Shown here one piece after another: positions 56,575-64,000 of a stretch of 64,000 nt of DNA. This DNA comes from Devosia lacusdianchii (GTDB taxonomy: Bacteria; Pseudomonadota; Alphaproteobacteria; Rhizobiales; Devosiaceae). Both the position numbers and the translations under genes were made by a program. The notes below the pieces were generated by a model, which saw nothing but the letters and a program-made list of their open reading frames with translations, was not told the origin of the DNA and searched no databases. The DNA lies in assembly GCF_022429625.1 (NCBI RefSeq), contig NZ_CP092483.1:1984001-2048000 (forward strand). Direction: 5' to 3'. Each line of letters begins with the position of its first letter. Within the stretch, counting starts at the first letter, position 1.

Positions 56575-58103
56575 TGGAAACTCTATCCTACCTCGCCACC
56601 GGCTTTGGCGTTGCGCTCAATCCAACCAATCTGCTCCTGGCGGCGCTCGGCTCGGTGATCGGAACCATGGTCGGCGTGTTGCCGGGCCTGGGCCCCATCA
56701 ATGCCGTCGCCATGCTGGTGCCGGTTGTCTTCGCCCTGGGATTGCCACCTGAATCCTCGCTGATCCTGATGGCGGCGATCTATATCGGCTCCGAGTATGG
56801 CGGCCGCATCAGCGCCATTCTTCTCAACGTGCCCGGCGAAGCCTCAGCGGTGATGACAGCGCTCGAAGGCTATCCGCTGGCGCGCGAAGGCCGGGCAGGT
56901 ATCGCCCTGTCGCTTTCGGCCTGGACCTCGTTTGTCGGATCGGCGATTGCCACCATCGGCATCGTCATCGCCGCGCCGCTGCTGGCCAAATGGGCACTGG
57001 CTTTCGGCCCGACCGAATATGTCGGCCTCATGGTCTTTGCCTTTGCGTGTCTCACCGGCCTACTGACCGATAGCCCCGTCAAGGCGCTGCTGGCGATCAT
57101 GATCGGGCTCGGCATTTCCACCATAGGGATCGACGCTAATTCCGGCGTCTACAGATACACCTTCGGCTCGCCCAATCTTGTCGACGGCGTCCAGTTCGCC
57201 ACGGTGGTGATCGGCCTCTTCGCCATCAGCGAATTGCTGATCATGCTGGAAGGCATCCGAGGCGGAGCGGCGTCGCGCATCGAGCAGATGGGCAAGCCGC
57301 TGTTCAGTTGGGCCGACCTGACATTCACCAATATGGCGACCCTGCGCGGTTCCATCATCGGCTTTCTGGTTGGCATCCTGCCCGGCGCGGGCGGCACGGT
57401 TGCCTCAGCGCTGGCCTATACCACCGAGAAGCGCGTTGTCGAACGCCGCGGCACGGCCGACAGCCGTTTCGGCCGGGGCGATTTGCGCGGCCTGGCCTCG
57501 GTGGAGGCGGCGAACAACAGCGCCTCGAACAGCAACTTCATTCCAATGCTGACCCTCGGCATTCCCAGTTCCGGCACCACGGCCGTCATGCTGGGGGTGC
57601 TGACGCTCTACAATCTCACGCCGGGTCCGGCCTTATTCAACTCGCAACCCACACTGGTCTGGGGTCTCATCGCCTCGCTTTTCATCGGCAACGTGATCCT
57701 GCTCGCCATCAACATTCCACTGGTGGGCATTTTCGCCCGGCTACTGTCCGTTCCGGCATGGTTCCTCGTACCCTTCATTGTCGTCGTTAGCGCCATCGGC
57801 GTCTATTCGGGCAAGTCCACCACCTTTGACCTCGTGCTCATGGTCGCGCTCGGGGTGGGCGCCTATCTGCTTCGGCGACAAGGCGTACCGATGGCGCCCC
57901 TCATACTGGGCCTGGTGCTGGGCAAGATATTGGAGCAGAACCTGCGGCGCTCACTCTCGCTCTCGGGCGGCGATATCACGGTACTCTGGTGGAGCCCGAT
58001 TTCGGTAACCCTGTGGACCCTGGCGATCGTGGTGCTCTTGGTTCCGCTGATTGTCCCACGCATCGCGCGCCGGCGAAATGCGAATGCGATTGAGGCGGAC
58101 TGA
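56574..58103 (+). CDS. tctA: TctA-type large membrane subunit
   Basis: A 509-aa protein with about 11-12 membrane segments. METLSYLATGFGVALNPTNL, TMVGVLPGLGPINAVAML, YIGSEYGGRISAILLNVPGE, SIIGFLVGILPGAGGTVASA and FIPMLTLGIPSSGTTAVML are the paired, conserved motifs of this family. It is the translocating subunit of the TTT carboxylate importer. Confidence 0.94.
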   Translation: METLSYLATGFGVALNPTNLLLAALGSVIGTMVGVLPGLGPINAVAMLVPVVFALGLPPESSLILMAAIYIGSEYGGRISAILLNVPGEASAVMTALEGYPLAREGRAGIALSLSAWTSFVGSAIATIGIVIAAPLLAKWALAFGPTEYVGLMVFAFACLTGLLTDSPVKALLAIMIGLGISTIGIDANSGVYRYTFGSPNLVDGVQFATVVIGLFAISELLIMLEGIRGGAASRIEQMGKPLFSWADLTFTNMATLRGSIIGFLVGILPGAGGTVASALAYTTEKRVVERRGTADSRFGRGDLRGLASVEAANNSASNSNFIPMLTLGIPSSGTTAVMLGVLTLYNLTPGPALFNSQPTLVWGLIASLFIGNVILLAINIPLVGIFARLLSVPAWFLVPFIVVVSAIGVYSGKSTTFDLVLMVALGVGAYLLRRQGVPMAPLILGLVLGKILEQNLRRSLSLSGGDITVLWWSPISVTLWTLAIVVLLVPLIVPRIARRRNANAIEAD

Positions 58104-58134
58104 CCCAGCAGAGGATAGGGCGGATGCGGGACCG

Positions 58135-58689
58135 TCAGCGATCGCGCTCGCCCAAGAAGTCGAGCAACCCCAGGGTCGTGCTCCAGCTTCGTATGGTCAT
58201 CGACTTGTAAAGCGGCGATGTCATCATCTTGTTCAGGCGTGTCTTTGTCCGCATGGCGCTAAGGCGTTGCGAGTAAATGACGCCGTCTCCCGGCCAGATC
58301 GTGTCAACGCCCTCCCTCGGATCAAAAGCGGTCAGGGCTTGGTCAATGTCGATCCCCATCAGGAAGATGGCATCGCTGTGGTACTTCTGGGGCTGATCGC
58401 CGAAACCCTTGGGGCGGTCGTCGACAACGGCCCGAAGCTTAGCCTGCGACAGGGCGATGACCTTGACGACGGTGCTGCCCAGCTGGAATGCGGCGGGCAA
58501 CAGCTGTTCGATGCTTTCTGCAACCGCCTCGGCACTGAGCTCCGATCGCAAAATCACGTTGCCACTCTGAGCATACGTCGCGACGGCGTCAAAACCGTGC
58601 GCGTCGAGACGCTTCTTCAGCTCCCCCATCAGCACCTTGTTCTTACCGCCGACATTGATGCCCCGCAAAAGCACTGCGTATGCCGTCAT
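58135..58689 (-). CDS. DUF1697 domain protein
   Basis: A 184-aa protein, MTAYAVLLRGINVGGKNKVL, TYAQSGNVILRSELS, DAIFLMGIDI and GVIYSQRLSAMRTKTRLNKM, a full DUF1697 (PF08002) pattern. Cytosolic, function unknown. Convergent with tctA and separate from that operon. Confidence 0.88.
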   Translation of the reverse strand: MTAYAVLLRGINVGGKNKVLMGELKKRLDAHGFDAVATYAQSGNVILRSELSAEAVAESIEQLLPAAFQLGSTVVKVIALSQAKLRAVVDDRPKGFGDQPQKYHSDAIFLMGIDIDQALTAFDPREGVDTIWPGDGVIYSQRLSAMRTKTRLNKMMTSPLYKSMTIRSWSTTLGLLDFLGERDR

Positions 58690-59019
58690 CGCCGTTCACC
58701 TCCTCCAGCGGCGCAGCAAGGCGGACCGCAACCATCGGCGCTCATAAATATACTGAATTTATAGACATTATGAATTTGCAGGATTTCTTTCTAACCAGGT
58801 GACCTGCCGCATAGAAATTTGTCACACGCTTCGGAGCATTCGCAAAGCCCGCTCTCGCCGCCCGCCCGCCGGTTATGATGCTATTGCGTCATGACCAACC
58901 AGCCGCTTTTTCGCCATTCTATCGCAGCTCGCCCAGCCGCAAGCGCTGACGTGGCTGCCGGCGTAAAACAGCGTTGGTCGCCCCCTATCGCCGTTGCCGA
59001 GAATCGAGAGGTCGAGCCA
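58690..59019. other. Divergent intergenic region
   Basis: About 330 bp between the DUF1697 start (minus) and the flavin reductase start (plus). The first half is AT-rich (58740-58790), likely holding the DUF1697 promoter. A frame upstream of 59020 stays open back to ATG 58891, so a longer flavin-reductase N-terminus is possible but less typical. Confidence 0.45.
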
Positions 59020-59562
59020 ATGACTGTACTGGATTTTGCCAGTTTCGCACCCAAGGAAGAACTGGCCGTGGATACGCATCACTTCAGGGATTCGATGCGC
59101 CACCTCGCCGGCGCGGTCAGCGTCATCACCGTCGGGCGGGGCGATGACCGCACCGGCTTTACCGCGACGTCGGTATCGTCACTGTCGGTCGAGCCACCCT
59201 CGGTTGTGGTCAACCTCAATCGCAGCTCGTCATCCTGGCCGGTGCTGCAGCGATATGGCAGCTTTGCCGTCAATGTTCTCGCCGATGACCAGCAACACAT
59301 AGCCGACCGCTTTGCGGGGCGAGGGGGCATCAAGGGGGTGCACCGCTATGACGGGGCCGACTGGTCCGAACTGGTGACCGGCACTCCGTCCTTGTCGGGC
59401 GCCCTTACCGTGCTGGATTGCGAGTTGGACGAGGCGATCGAGCGTCACTCTCATTCGATCCTGATCGGTCGGGTCAGGGCCATCACCGTCCGGGGGGAGG
59501 CGCAGCCGCTGCTTTATTGGCACGGCGCCTATCGCCACATCAGCGCGCCGCTCGGGGGCTAG
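59020..59562 (+). CDS. Flavin reductase-like FMN-binding protein
   Basis: A 180-aa protein starting at ATG 59020 (MTVLDFASFAPKEELAVDTH), with GAGAGG 8-13 bases upstream. DSMRHLAGAVSVITVGRGDD, RTGFTATSVSSLSVEPPSVV, FAVNVLADDQQHIADRFAGR and HSILIGRVRAI are family motifs of FMN-split-barrel reductases that supply reduced flavin to two-component monooxygenases. No partner oxygenase is in the window. Confidence 0.9.
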   Translation: MTVLDFASFAPKEELAVDTHHFRDSMRHLAGAVSVITVGRGDDRTGFTATSVSSLSVEPPSVVVNLNRSSSSWPVLQRYGSFAVNVLADDQQHIADRFAGRGGIKGVHRYDGADWSELVTGTPSLSGALTVLDCELDEAIERHSHSILIGRVRAITVRGEAQPLLYWHGAYRHISAPLGG

Positions 59563-59675
59563 GCGCGCCGCATCGGCAGCTGAGTTCATTTCGGCGTGAA
59601 CCGGCTGCTCCGGCGTAACCGGGAGCGCATACTGAGCGAATTGTTGGGCAGATAGCTCCAACCAAGGTTCGCAAC

Positions 59676-60404
59676 ATGTCCAGTTCTGCCATTTCTGCTG
59701 CTCACCCCCACGCCTGGCGCGCCGCCATCGCTTGCATTCTGCTGCTACCGGCCCTGGCCGTTGGCCTGTGGAGTCATCCGACGCTGGGGCAGGAGGCTCC
59801 GGTGGTCATTCCGGCGCCGGCCTCGGACCTGACTGAGACAGGCGCAACGGCCACGGCGGTTTTCGCCGGCGGTTGCTTCTGGGGCGTGCAGGGGGTGTTC
59901 CAGCACGTCAAGGGCGTCACCATGGCCGTGTCAGGCTATTCGGGCGGCGCTGCCGAGACCGCAACCTACGAGCAGACCGGCAGCGGCACCACCGGCCACG
60001 CCGAGAGCGTGCAGGTGACTTACGATCCGTCCGTGGTCAGCTACGGCGACCTGTTGCAGATCTACTTCTCGGTGGCGCACAACCCGACCCAGCTGAATTA
60101 CCAGGGCCCGGATCGTGGCACGCAGTATCGCTCCACCATCTTCCCGATGAGCGAGCAACAGGCCGAAACCGCCAGGGCGTATATTGCCCAGCTCGACGAA
60201 ACCGATCTGTTTGAAGGCCCCATCGCAACCACGATCGAGCCCTTCAAGGCTTTCTACCCGGCCGAGCAGTACCACCAGGATTTCCTGACGCTCAACCCGA
60301 CCTGGCCATACATCGTCATGCATGATCTGCCCAAGATCGCGGCGCTCAAGAGCATCTTTCCCGAGGCCTATCGTGAGGAGCCGGTTCTAGTCGGCACGCT
60401 GTGA
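59676..60404 (+). CDS. msrA: Exported peptide-methionine (S)-S-oxide reductase MsrA
   Basis: A 242-aa protein. N-terminal membrane/signal segment (AWRAAIACILLLPALAVGLW), then the MsrA domain with catalytic Cys67 in FAGGCFWGVQGVF, MAVSGYSGG, GTTGHAESVQVTYDPS, NYQGPDRGTQYRS and EQYHQDFL. It repairs oxidised methionine, here in the envelope or periplasm. Resolving Cys in the C-terminus is not seen, so recycling may rely on another thiol. Confidence 0.93.
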   Translation: MSSSAISAAHPHAWRAAIACILLLPALAVGLWSHPTLGQEAPVVIPAPASDLTETGATATAVFAGGCFWGVQGVFQHVKGVTMAVSGYSGGAAETATYEQTGSGTTGHAESVQVTYDPSVVSYGDLLQIYFSVAHNPTQLNYQGPDRGTQYRSTIFPMSEQQAETARAYIAQLDETDLFEGPIATTIEPFKAFYPAEQYHQDFLTLNPTWPYIVMHDLPKIAALKSIFPEAYREEPVLVGTL

Positions 60405-60600
60405 CACATTCGCAACGTCTGGGCATGCCCTATTTTCGCCGGCCGAAGGACCGGTTTTCGCCAGCTAAGGCCCGCACAAGCAAACTCGTAGGTTGCTTTC
60501 GTTGTCCCTATATATGGACGCAGCCCCACGACCCTCGACGGAACCGGCGCAACTCGGCGGCGTTTCCAACGTCGAAGGTCCAGTAGCAAGGAGAACAGCC

Positions 60601-61149
60601 ATGAGCTTGTTCAAAAAGTTGGCGCTTGCGGCGCTCGCCACCACCCTGCCGATGGGCGCCGCCTTTGCGGCCGATCTGATTACGGTTCCCACCAGCACCC
60701 CGGTTGAGGTGCCTGTCTATGAGGAACCGGGTTTCGACTGGAATGGCTTTTATGCCGGTGTCTATGGCGGTGCGCAGAATGGCAGCGTGAGCGGCACGCA
60801 ATATGGCCTGGGCGTACAGGCCGGTGTGAACGCCCAATTCGACTTCTACCTTTTGGGCGCGGAAGTCTCCGTGCACGGTTTGACCGGCGGCAATGTCGGC
60901 AACACCACTTATGGCCAGATCCTGGGCCGCGCCGGCCTCGTCGTGACCGACAATGTCCTGGTCTATGCGGCCGGCGGTTACGGCATCGACCTCGGGGCGC
61001 CTGAGGAAGACGATGCCCTACTTGGTGGCGGTGTCGAGTTCGCGGTGACCGACAACATCTCTGTCGAAGCGCAGTATCTGCACGGCTTCCCGATCAGCGG
61101 CGGCAACGGCAAGGATCAGGTAACGGTGGGCGCCAACTTCCACTTCTAG
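60601..61149 (+). CDS. Small outer membrane beta-barrel protein (diverged copy)
   Basis: A 182-aa protein with AAGGAGA upstream. Signal peptide MSLFKKLALAALATTLPMGA ending AFA, mature ADLITVPTSTP, then FDWNGFYAGVYGG and alternating strands, ending VGANFHF with the C-terminal aromatic typical of outer membrane barrels. Related to the next two genes in architecture (GLVVTDNVLVYAAGGYGIDL). Probably an Omp25/RopB-like small porin. Confidence 0.82.
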   Translation: MSLFKKLALAALATTLPMGAAFAADLITVPTSTPVEVPVYEEPGFDWNGFYAGVYGGAQNGSVSGTQYGLGVQAGVNAQFDFYLLGAEVSVHGLTGGNVGNTTYGQILGRAGLVVTDNVLVYAAGGYGIDLGAPEEDDALLGGGVEFAVTDNISVEAQYLHGFPISGGNGKDQVTVGANFHF

Positions 61150-61461
61150 TTTCGCCTCGATCGCGACTCACGCATGGCAAGCAGCTCCGCCCATGGCGGG
61201 GCTGCTTCTGCATTCCGCCCAGCTTGACGAAGCGACTCACACCTGCGCAGATTGCGACACCCCGTCGCCCTATTGCGGCCGTCGATAGATCGCATTTGTG
61301 TCAAATTGGGCCAATTTCGCTGCTTTGGCGCAACACCTGCCCGCAAATGGTCATCGAATTTTATCCGCACCACCCAATTTCGGCGACCAAAGGGTTGTCA
61401 CGCGCGTTCGGCTGATGCATCTAATCGCTCGACTACGGTTAACTCTATGGGAGTGCAAGAT
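61150..61461. other. Intergenic region between outer membrane protein genes
   Basis: 312 bp. Holds the terminator hairpin 61179-61207 and the promoter and leader of the next gene. The GGGAG before ATG 61462 is the likely ribosome site. No small gene is convincing. Confidence 0.5.
61179..61207 (+). terminator. Terminator hairpin after first outer membrane protein gene
   Basis: AAGCAGCTCCGCC / GGCGGGGCTGCTT, 13 bp including one wobble pair, loop CAT; short T-rich 3' side. Confidence 0.7.
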
Positions 61462-62031
61462 ATGTTTGTACGTTCGCTTTCTCTCGGTGTGGCTGCTGCC
61501 GCGCTGCTCGTTGGTGGTGCTCAGGCCGCCGATCTCATCATCCCGACCACTCCGGTCGCGATCTATGAGCCTGCTGGTTTCGACTGGGAAGGTCTCTATG
61601 CTGGCGTGAATGTCGGTGGCGTGTTCTCCGGTAACGGCGTGAACAACCTCCAGCCCGGCACCAGCCAGTTCTCGATCGGCGGCGCCGTCGGCGTGAACTT
61701 TATCGTTGCTGACCCGATCCTGCTCGGCCTGGAAGTCCAGGGCGACTACGTGTTCCAGGACGGCGATGACGCCGGTCTCTTCCTGGCTCTGGCTCGCGTT
61801 GGTGCCGTCGTGACCGACCAGGTCCTCGTCTATGCCGCTGGCGGTGTTGGCGTTTCGTCCCGTTCGGGCGCTGCTAGCTCGGGCATCTATGCCCTCGGCG
61901 GTGGCGTTGAGTTCGCCGTGACCGACTCCGTGTCGGTTCGTGGTGAAGTGCTCGGCCTCGGTGACTTCGACGGCGGCGACGACTTCTTCGAAAACGCCAA
62001 GGCAACCGTCGGCGTTTTCTACCACTTCTAA
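61462..62031 (+). CDS. Small outer membrane protein, tandem copy A
   Basis: A 189-aa protein with signal peptide MFVRSLSLGVAAAALLVGGA. Mature ADLIIPTTPVAIYEPAGFDW EGLYAGVNVGG, ending GVFYHF. The mature region is almost identical to copy B at 62281-62847 (one residue, Ile to Val, near the N-terminus), while the signal peptides and leaders differ. ATG 61462 is preferred over 61447 because of GGGAG 8-12 bases upstream. Confidence 0.85.
   Translation: MFVRSLSLGVAAAALLVGGAQAADLIIPTTPVAIYEPAGFDWEGLYAGVNVGGVFSGNGVNNLQPGTSQFSIGGAVGVNFIVADPILLGLEVQGDYVFQDGDDAGLFLALARVGAVVTDQVLVYAAGGVGVSSRSGAASSGIYALGGGVEFAVTDSVSVRGEVLGLGDFDGGDDFFENAKATVGVFYHF
61519..62031 (+). repeat. 513-bp direct repeat (partner 62335-62847)
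   Basis: The region encoding the end of the signal peptide and the mature outer membrane protein recurs 816 bp downstream at 62335-62847. I count about a dozen base differences, all but one synonymous and clustered at the two ends. The central ~200 bp appears identical. Confidence 0.9.
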
Positions 62032-62092
62032 GATTTGCAATCGGGCAGGGCGGTCACCGCCCTCCCGACCTAGCGTCTTGCAAAACCCAATT

Positions 62093-62123
62093 CGGCGAAC
62101 CGGTCCTCCCGGTTCGCCGTTTT
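62093..62123 (+). terminator. Rho-independent terminator after copy A
   Basis: CGGCGAACCGG / CCGGTTCGCCG, perfect 11-bp stem, loop TCCTC, followed by TTTT and a second GGTTTT. Confidence 0.9.
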
Positions 62124-62280
62124 GGTTTTCGGGTGCCACTGCAGTTTTTGCAGGGCTGCTATGCGGGGTGACGCAAATAAGTCACGCTCGCCCATTGAGG
62201 CCACGTTCAGTCAAGATTTAACTTGGCTAGCGCCGCCGGATCAGCCAAAAGGCGTGCAGTTTCAAACCAAGGGGGCTTCA

Positions 62281-62847
62281 ATGCTTCGTTCTATTCTCCT
62301 CGGCGCAACCGCCGTTGCTGTTCTCGGTGGCGCTGCTCAGGCCGCTGACCTCATCGTCCCGACCACTCCGGTCGCGATTTATGAGCCTGCTGGTTTCGAC
62401 TGGGAAGGCCTCTATGCTGGCGTGAACGTCGGTGGCGTGTTCTCCGGTAACGGCGTGAACAACCTCCAGCCCGGCACCAGCCAGTTCTCGATCGGCGGTG
62501 CCGTCGGCGTGAACTTCATCGTTGCTGACCCGATCCTGCTCGGCCTCGAAGTCCAGGGCGACTACGTGTTCCAGGACGGCGATGACGCCGGTCTCTTCCT
62601 GGCTCTGGCTCGCGTTGGTGCCGTCGTGACCGACCAGGTCCTCGTCTATGCCGCTGGCGGTGTTGGCGTTTCGTCCCGTTCGGGCGCTGCTAGCTCGGGC
62701 ATCTATGCCCTCGGCGGTGGCGTTGAGTTCGCCGTGACCGACTCCGTGTCGGTTCGTGGTGAAGTGCTCGGCCTCGGTGACTTCGATGGCGGCGACGACT
62801 TCTTCGAGAACGCCAAGGCAACCGTTGGCGTCTTCTACCACTTCTAA
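62281..62847 (+). CDS. Small outer membrane protein, tandem copy B
   Basis: A 188-aa protein with signal peptide MLRSILLGATAVAVLGGAAQ. The mature part duplicates copy A. A short AAGGGGG lies upstream. Probably an abundant surface porin-like protein. Confidence 0.85.
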   Translation: MLRSILLGATAVAVLGGAAQAADLIVPTTPVAIYEPAGFDWEGLYAGVNVGGVFSGNGVNNLQPGTSQFSIGGAVGVNFIVADPILLGLEVQGDYVFQDGDDAGLFLALARVGAVVTDQVLVYAAGGVGVSSRSGAASSGIYALGGGVEFAVTDSVSVRGEVLGLGDFDGGDDFFENAKATVGVFYHF

Positions 62848-62892
62848 GATCGCCAGCCGGACGTTCTCGTTCGGCAGTGATTCTCTGAGTTC

Positions 62893-62930
62893 AGAAACGG
62901 CGGATCGACATATGTCGGTCCGCCGTTTCT
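62893..62930 (+). terminator. Long hairpin terminator after copy B
   Basis: AGAAACGGCGGA-T-CGACA.../...TGTCG-G-TCCGCCGTTTCT, 12 bp outer stem continued by the CGACATATGTCG palindrome through one G-T wobble; then GGTTTGTG. Confidence 0.75.
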
Positions 62931-62953
62931 GGTTTGTGTCTCGCTCGCCTTCT

Positions 62954-62979
62954 ACCATTGCGCCAATTAGCGCAATGGT
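62954..62979. promoter_or_regulatory. Perfect 10-bp inverted repeat upstream of nuo
   Basis: ACCATTGCGC / GCGCAATGGT with 6-bp centre CAATTA. No T tract. It could be a regulator binding site or an RNA hairpin. Confidence 0.4.
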
Positions 62980-63190
62980 CTCGCGTCTGTTCGGTCGTCG
63001 GCGCACACCTGTTGCCGCTGGCGCGCAAACCGATATATGATTATTCTGATCATATTTTCTTTCCCTTGAAACGCGATAGGCAAAGGTCTAAGCCCAAGCC
63101 ATCAACTGTCGCGTTGGTTCGCTCGCCCAAATTGCCTGCGTTGCTCTCGTGACACCGGTCGCCCGACCGGCCTAGAACACAGGCTGCCGC

Positions 63191-63556
63191 ATGACTGATT
63201 TGCTCAGCGACTATCTTCCGATCGTCCTCTTCATTGGCCTTGCCGCGGTTATTGGGCTGGCCCTGCTGGTTGCACCTTTCCTGATCGCCGTGAGGCGTCC
63301 CGACCCCGAGAAGGTTTCCGCCTTCGAGGCCGGCTTCGACGCCTTTGACGATGCGCGCATGAAGTTCGACGTCCGATTCTACCTCGTGTCGATTTTGTTC
63401 ATCATCTTCGATCTGGAAGTGGCGTTTCTCTTCCCCTGGGCCGTGGCTTTCCGTGAAGTCGGCTGGTTCGGCTTCTGGTCGGTAATGATCTTCCTCGGCG
63501 TTTTGACCGTCGGCTTTATCTACGAATGGCGGAAAGGGGCTCTCGAATGGGATTGA
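63191..63556 (+). CDS. nuoA: NADH-quinone oxidoreductase subunit A
   Basis: A 121-aa membrane subunit of complex I with three helices. [60 protein letters not shown] and FPWAVAF are signature NuoA segments. First gene of the nuo operon. It overlaps nuoB by 10 bp. Confidence 0.97.
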   Translation: MTDLLSDYLPIVLFIGLAAVIGLALLVAPFLIAVRRPDPEKVSAFEAGFDAFDDARMKFDVRFYLVSILFIIFDLEVAFLFPWAVAFREVGWFGFWSVMIFLGVLTVGFIYEWRKGALEWD

Positions 63557-64000
63557 GCGAACCAACCGGCACCCTGGTCGCGCCGCGCCCAACTGGCCTG
63601 ATCGATCCACGGACCAACAAACCAGCGGGCGCCACTGACCCGTTCTTCACGGATGTGACGGACGAGCTGGCCGACAAGGGCTTCCTGGTGTCGACCGCCG
63701 CACAGCTGATCAACTGGGCCCGGACGGGCTCACTGATGTGGATGCAGACTGGTCTCGCCTGCTGCGCCGTCGAAATGATGCAGATGTCGATGCCACGCTA
63801 CGACATCGAGCGTTTCGGCACCGCGCCGCGCGCGTCCCCGCGCCAGTCGGACGTGCTGATCGTTGCGGGTACGCTGACCAACAAGATGGCGCCGGCGCTG
63901 CGCAAGGTCTACGACCAGATGCCCGAGCCGCGCTACGTCATCTCGATGGGTAGCTGCGCCAATGGCGGCGGCTATTACCACTACTCATATTCGGTGGTCC
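63547..64000 (+). CDS. nuoB: NADH-quinone oxidoreductase subunit B (partial, cut by window end)
   Basis: ATG 63547 ([13 protein letters not shown]). 151 codons are visible. [13 protein letters not shown] supplies the tandem Cys and [14 protein letters not shown] a further Cys of the N2 4Fe-4S cluster; the last ligand would lie beyond the window. [20 protein letters not shown] is conserved. Truncated only by the window edge. Confidence 0.97.
   Translation, partial: MGLSEPTGTLVAPRPTGLIDPRTNKPAGATDPFFTDVTDELADKGFLVSTAAQLINWARTGSLMWMQTGLACCAVEMMQMSMPRYDIERFGTAPRASPRQSDVLIVAGTLTNKMAPALRKVYDQMPEPRYVISMGSCANGGGYYHYSYSVV

Larger units (their letters stand above)
62848..63190. other. Intergenic region upstream of nuoA
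   Basis: 343 bp holding the copy B terminator (62893-62930), a perfect palindromic element (62954-62979) and presumably the nuo operon promoter. No convincing gene. Confidence 0.55.

Noticed and set aside
61351..62139. Two near-identical long minus-strand frames at 61351-62139 and 62278-63006
   Set aside because: They repeat only because the plus-strand outer membrane protein gene is duplicated; not independent evidence for genes.

Overview
The window carries one complete, apparently intact temperate siphophage genome of about 52.8 kb, integrated into a tRNA-Asp gene, followed by about 11 kb of host chromosome. The host looks like a high-GC alphaproteobacterium of the Hyphomicrobiales, and the protein style suggests a Devosia-like genus (inference). 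Support comes from the tripartite tricarboxylate transporter cluster, small repeated outer membrane proteins, an overlapping nuoA-nuoB pair, an alphaproteobacterial LexA box and a phage-borne GcrA homologue.

Prophage layout. tRNA-Asp (10-86) is intact at the left. A 52-base copy of its 3' part forms attL (37-88) and attR (52812-52863). The left arm (126-9129, minus strand) holds integrase, a small AlpA-like protein, MazG-like, NinB, YbcO-like, SSB, Bet and many small proteins whose starts and stops overlap. The switch (9130-11400) has a CI/LexA-type repressor in a four-gene lysogenic operon, a Cro-like gene on the other strand, five copies of a TTTGCG-N5-CGCAAA operator, and two matching promoters (pL, pR). 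The right early arm (11383-23184, plus strand) carries two NPPF methyltransferases, a RuvC-like resolvase, a large C5 methyltransferase with repeated modules, GcrA and a primase-helicase. A variable stretch (23283-26130) holds unknown and membrane or secreted proteins. Late genes follow: terminase, DUF1073 portal, capsid, connectors, gpG/gpGT-type chaperones with a canonical slippery site, tape measure, tail tip, three tandem tip paralogues, a tail spike and a lysis cassette (48205-50379). The right end (50542-52717) is an SOS-type accessory cassette with a LexA box and a SRAP/HMCES protein.

Host part. tctDE two-component system and tctCBA transporter (52972-58103), a DUF1697 protein, a flavin reductase, an exported MsrA, three related small outer membrane proteins (two of them a near-identical tandem duplication), then nuoA and the start of nuoB, which runs off the window.

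Most interesting. The prophage appears to express envelope-protein look-alikes: a secreted TolA C-terminal-domain-like protein translationally coupled to the repressor, and an LptE-like lipoprotein in the tail region. Both are candidates for lysogen-expressed envelope modification or superinfection exclusion. The five-operator switch with a near-leaderless cro message, the A AAT TTT frameshift site, the tandem tip paralogues and the LexA-controlled divergent cassette can be read directly from sequence.
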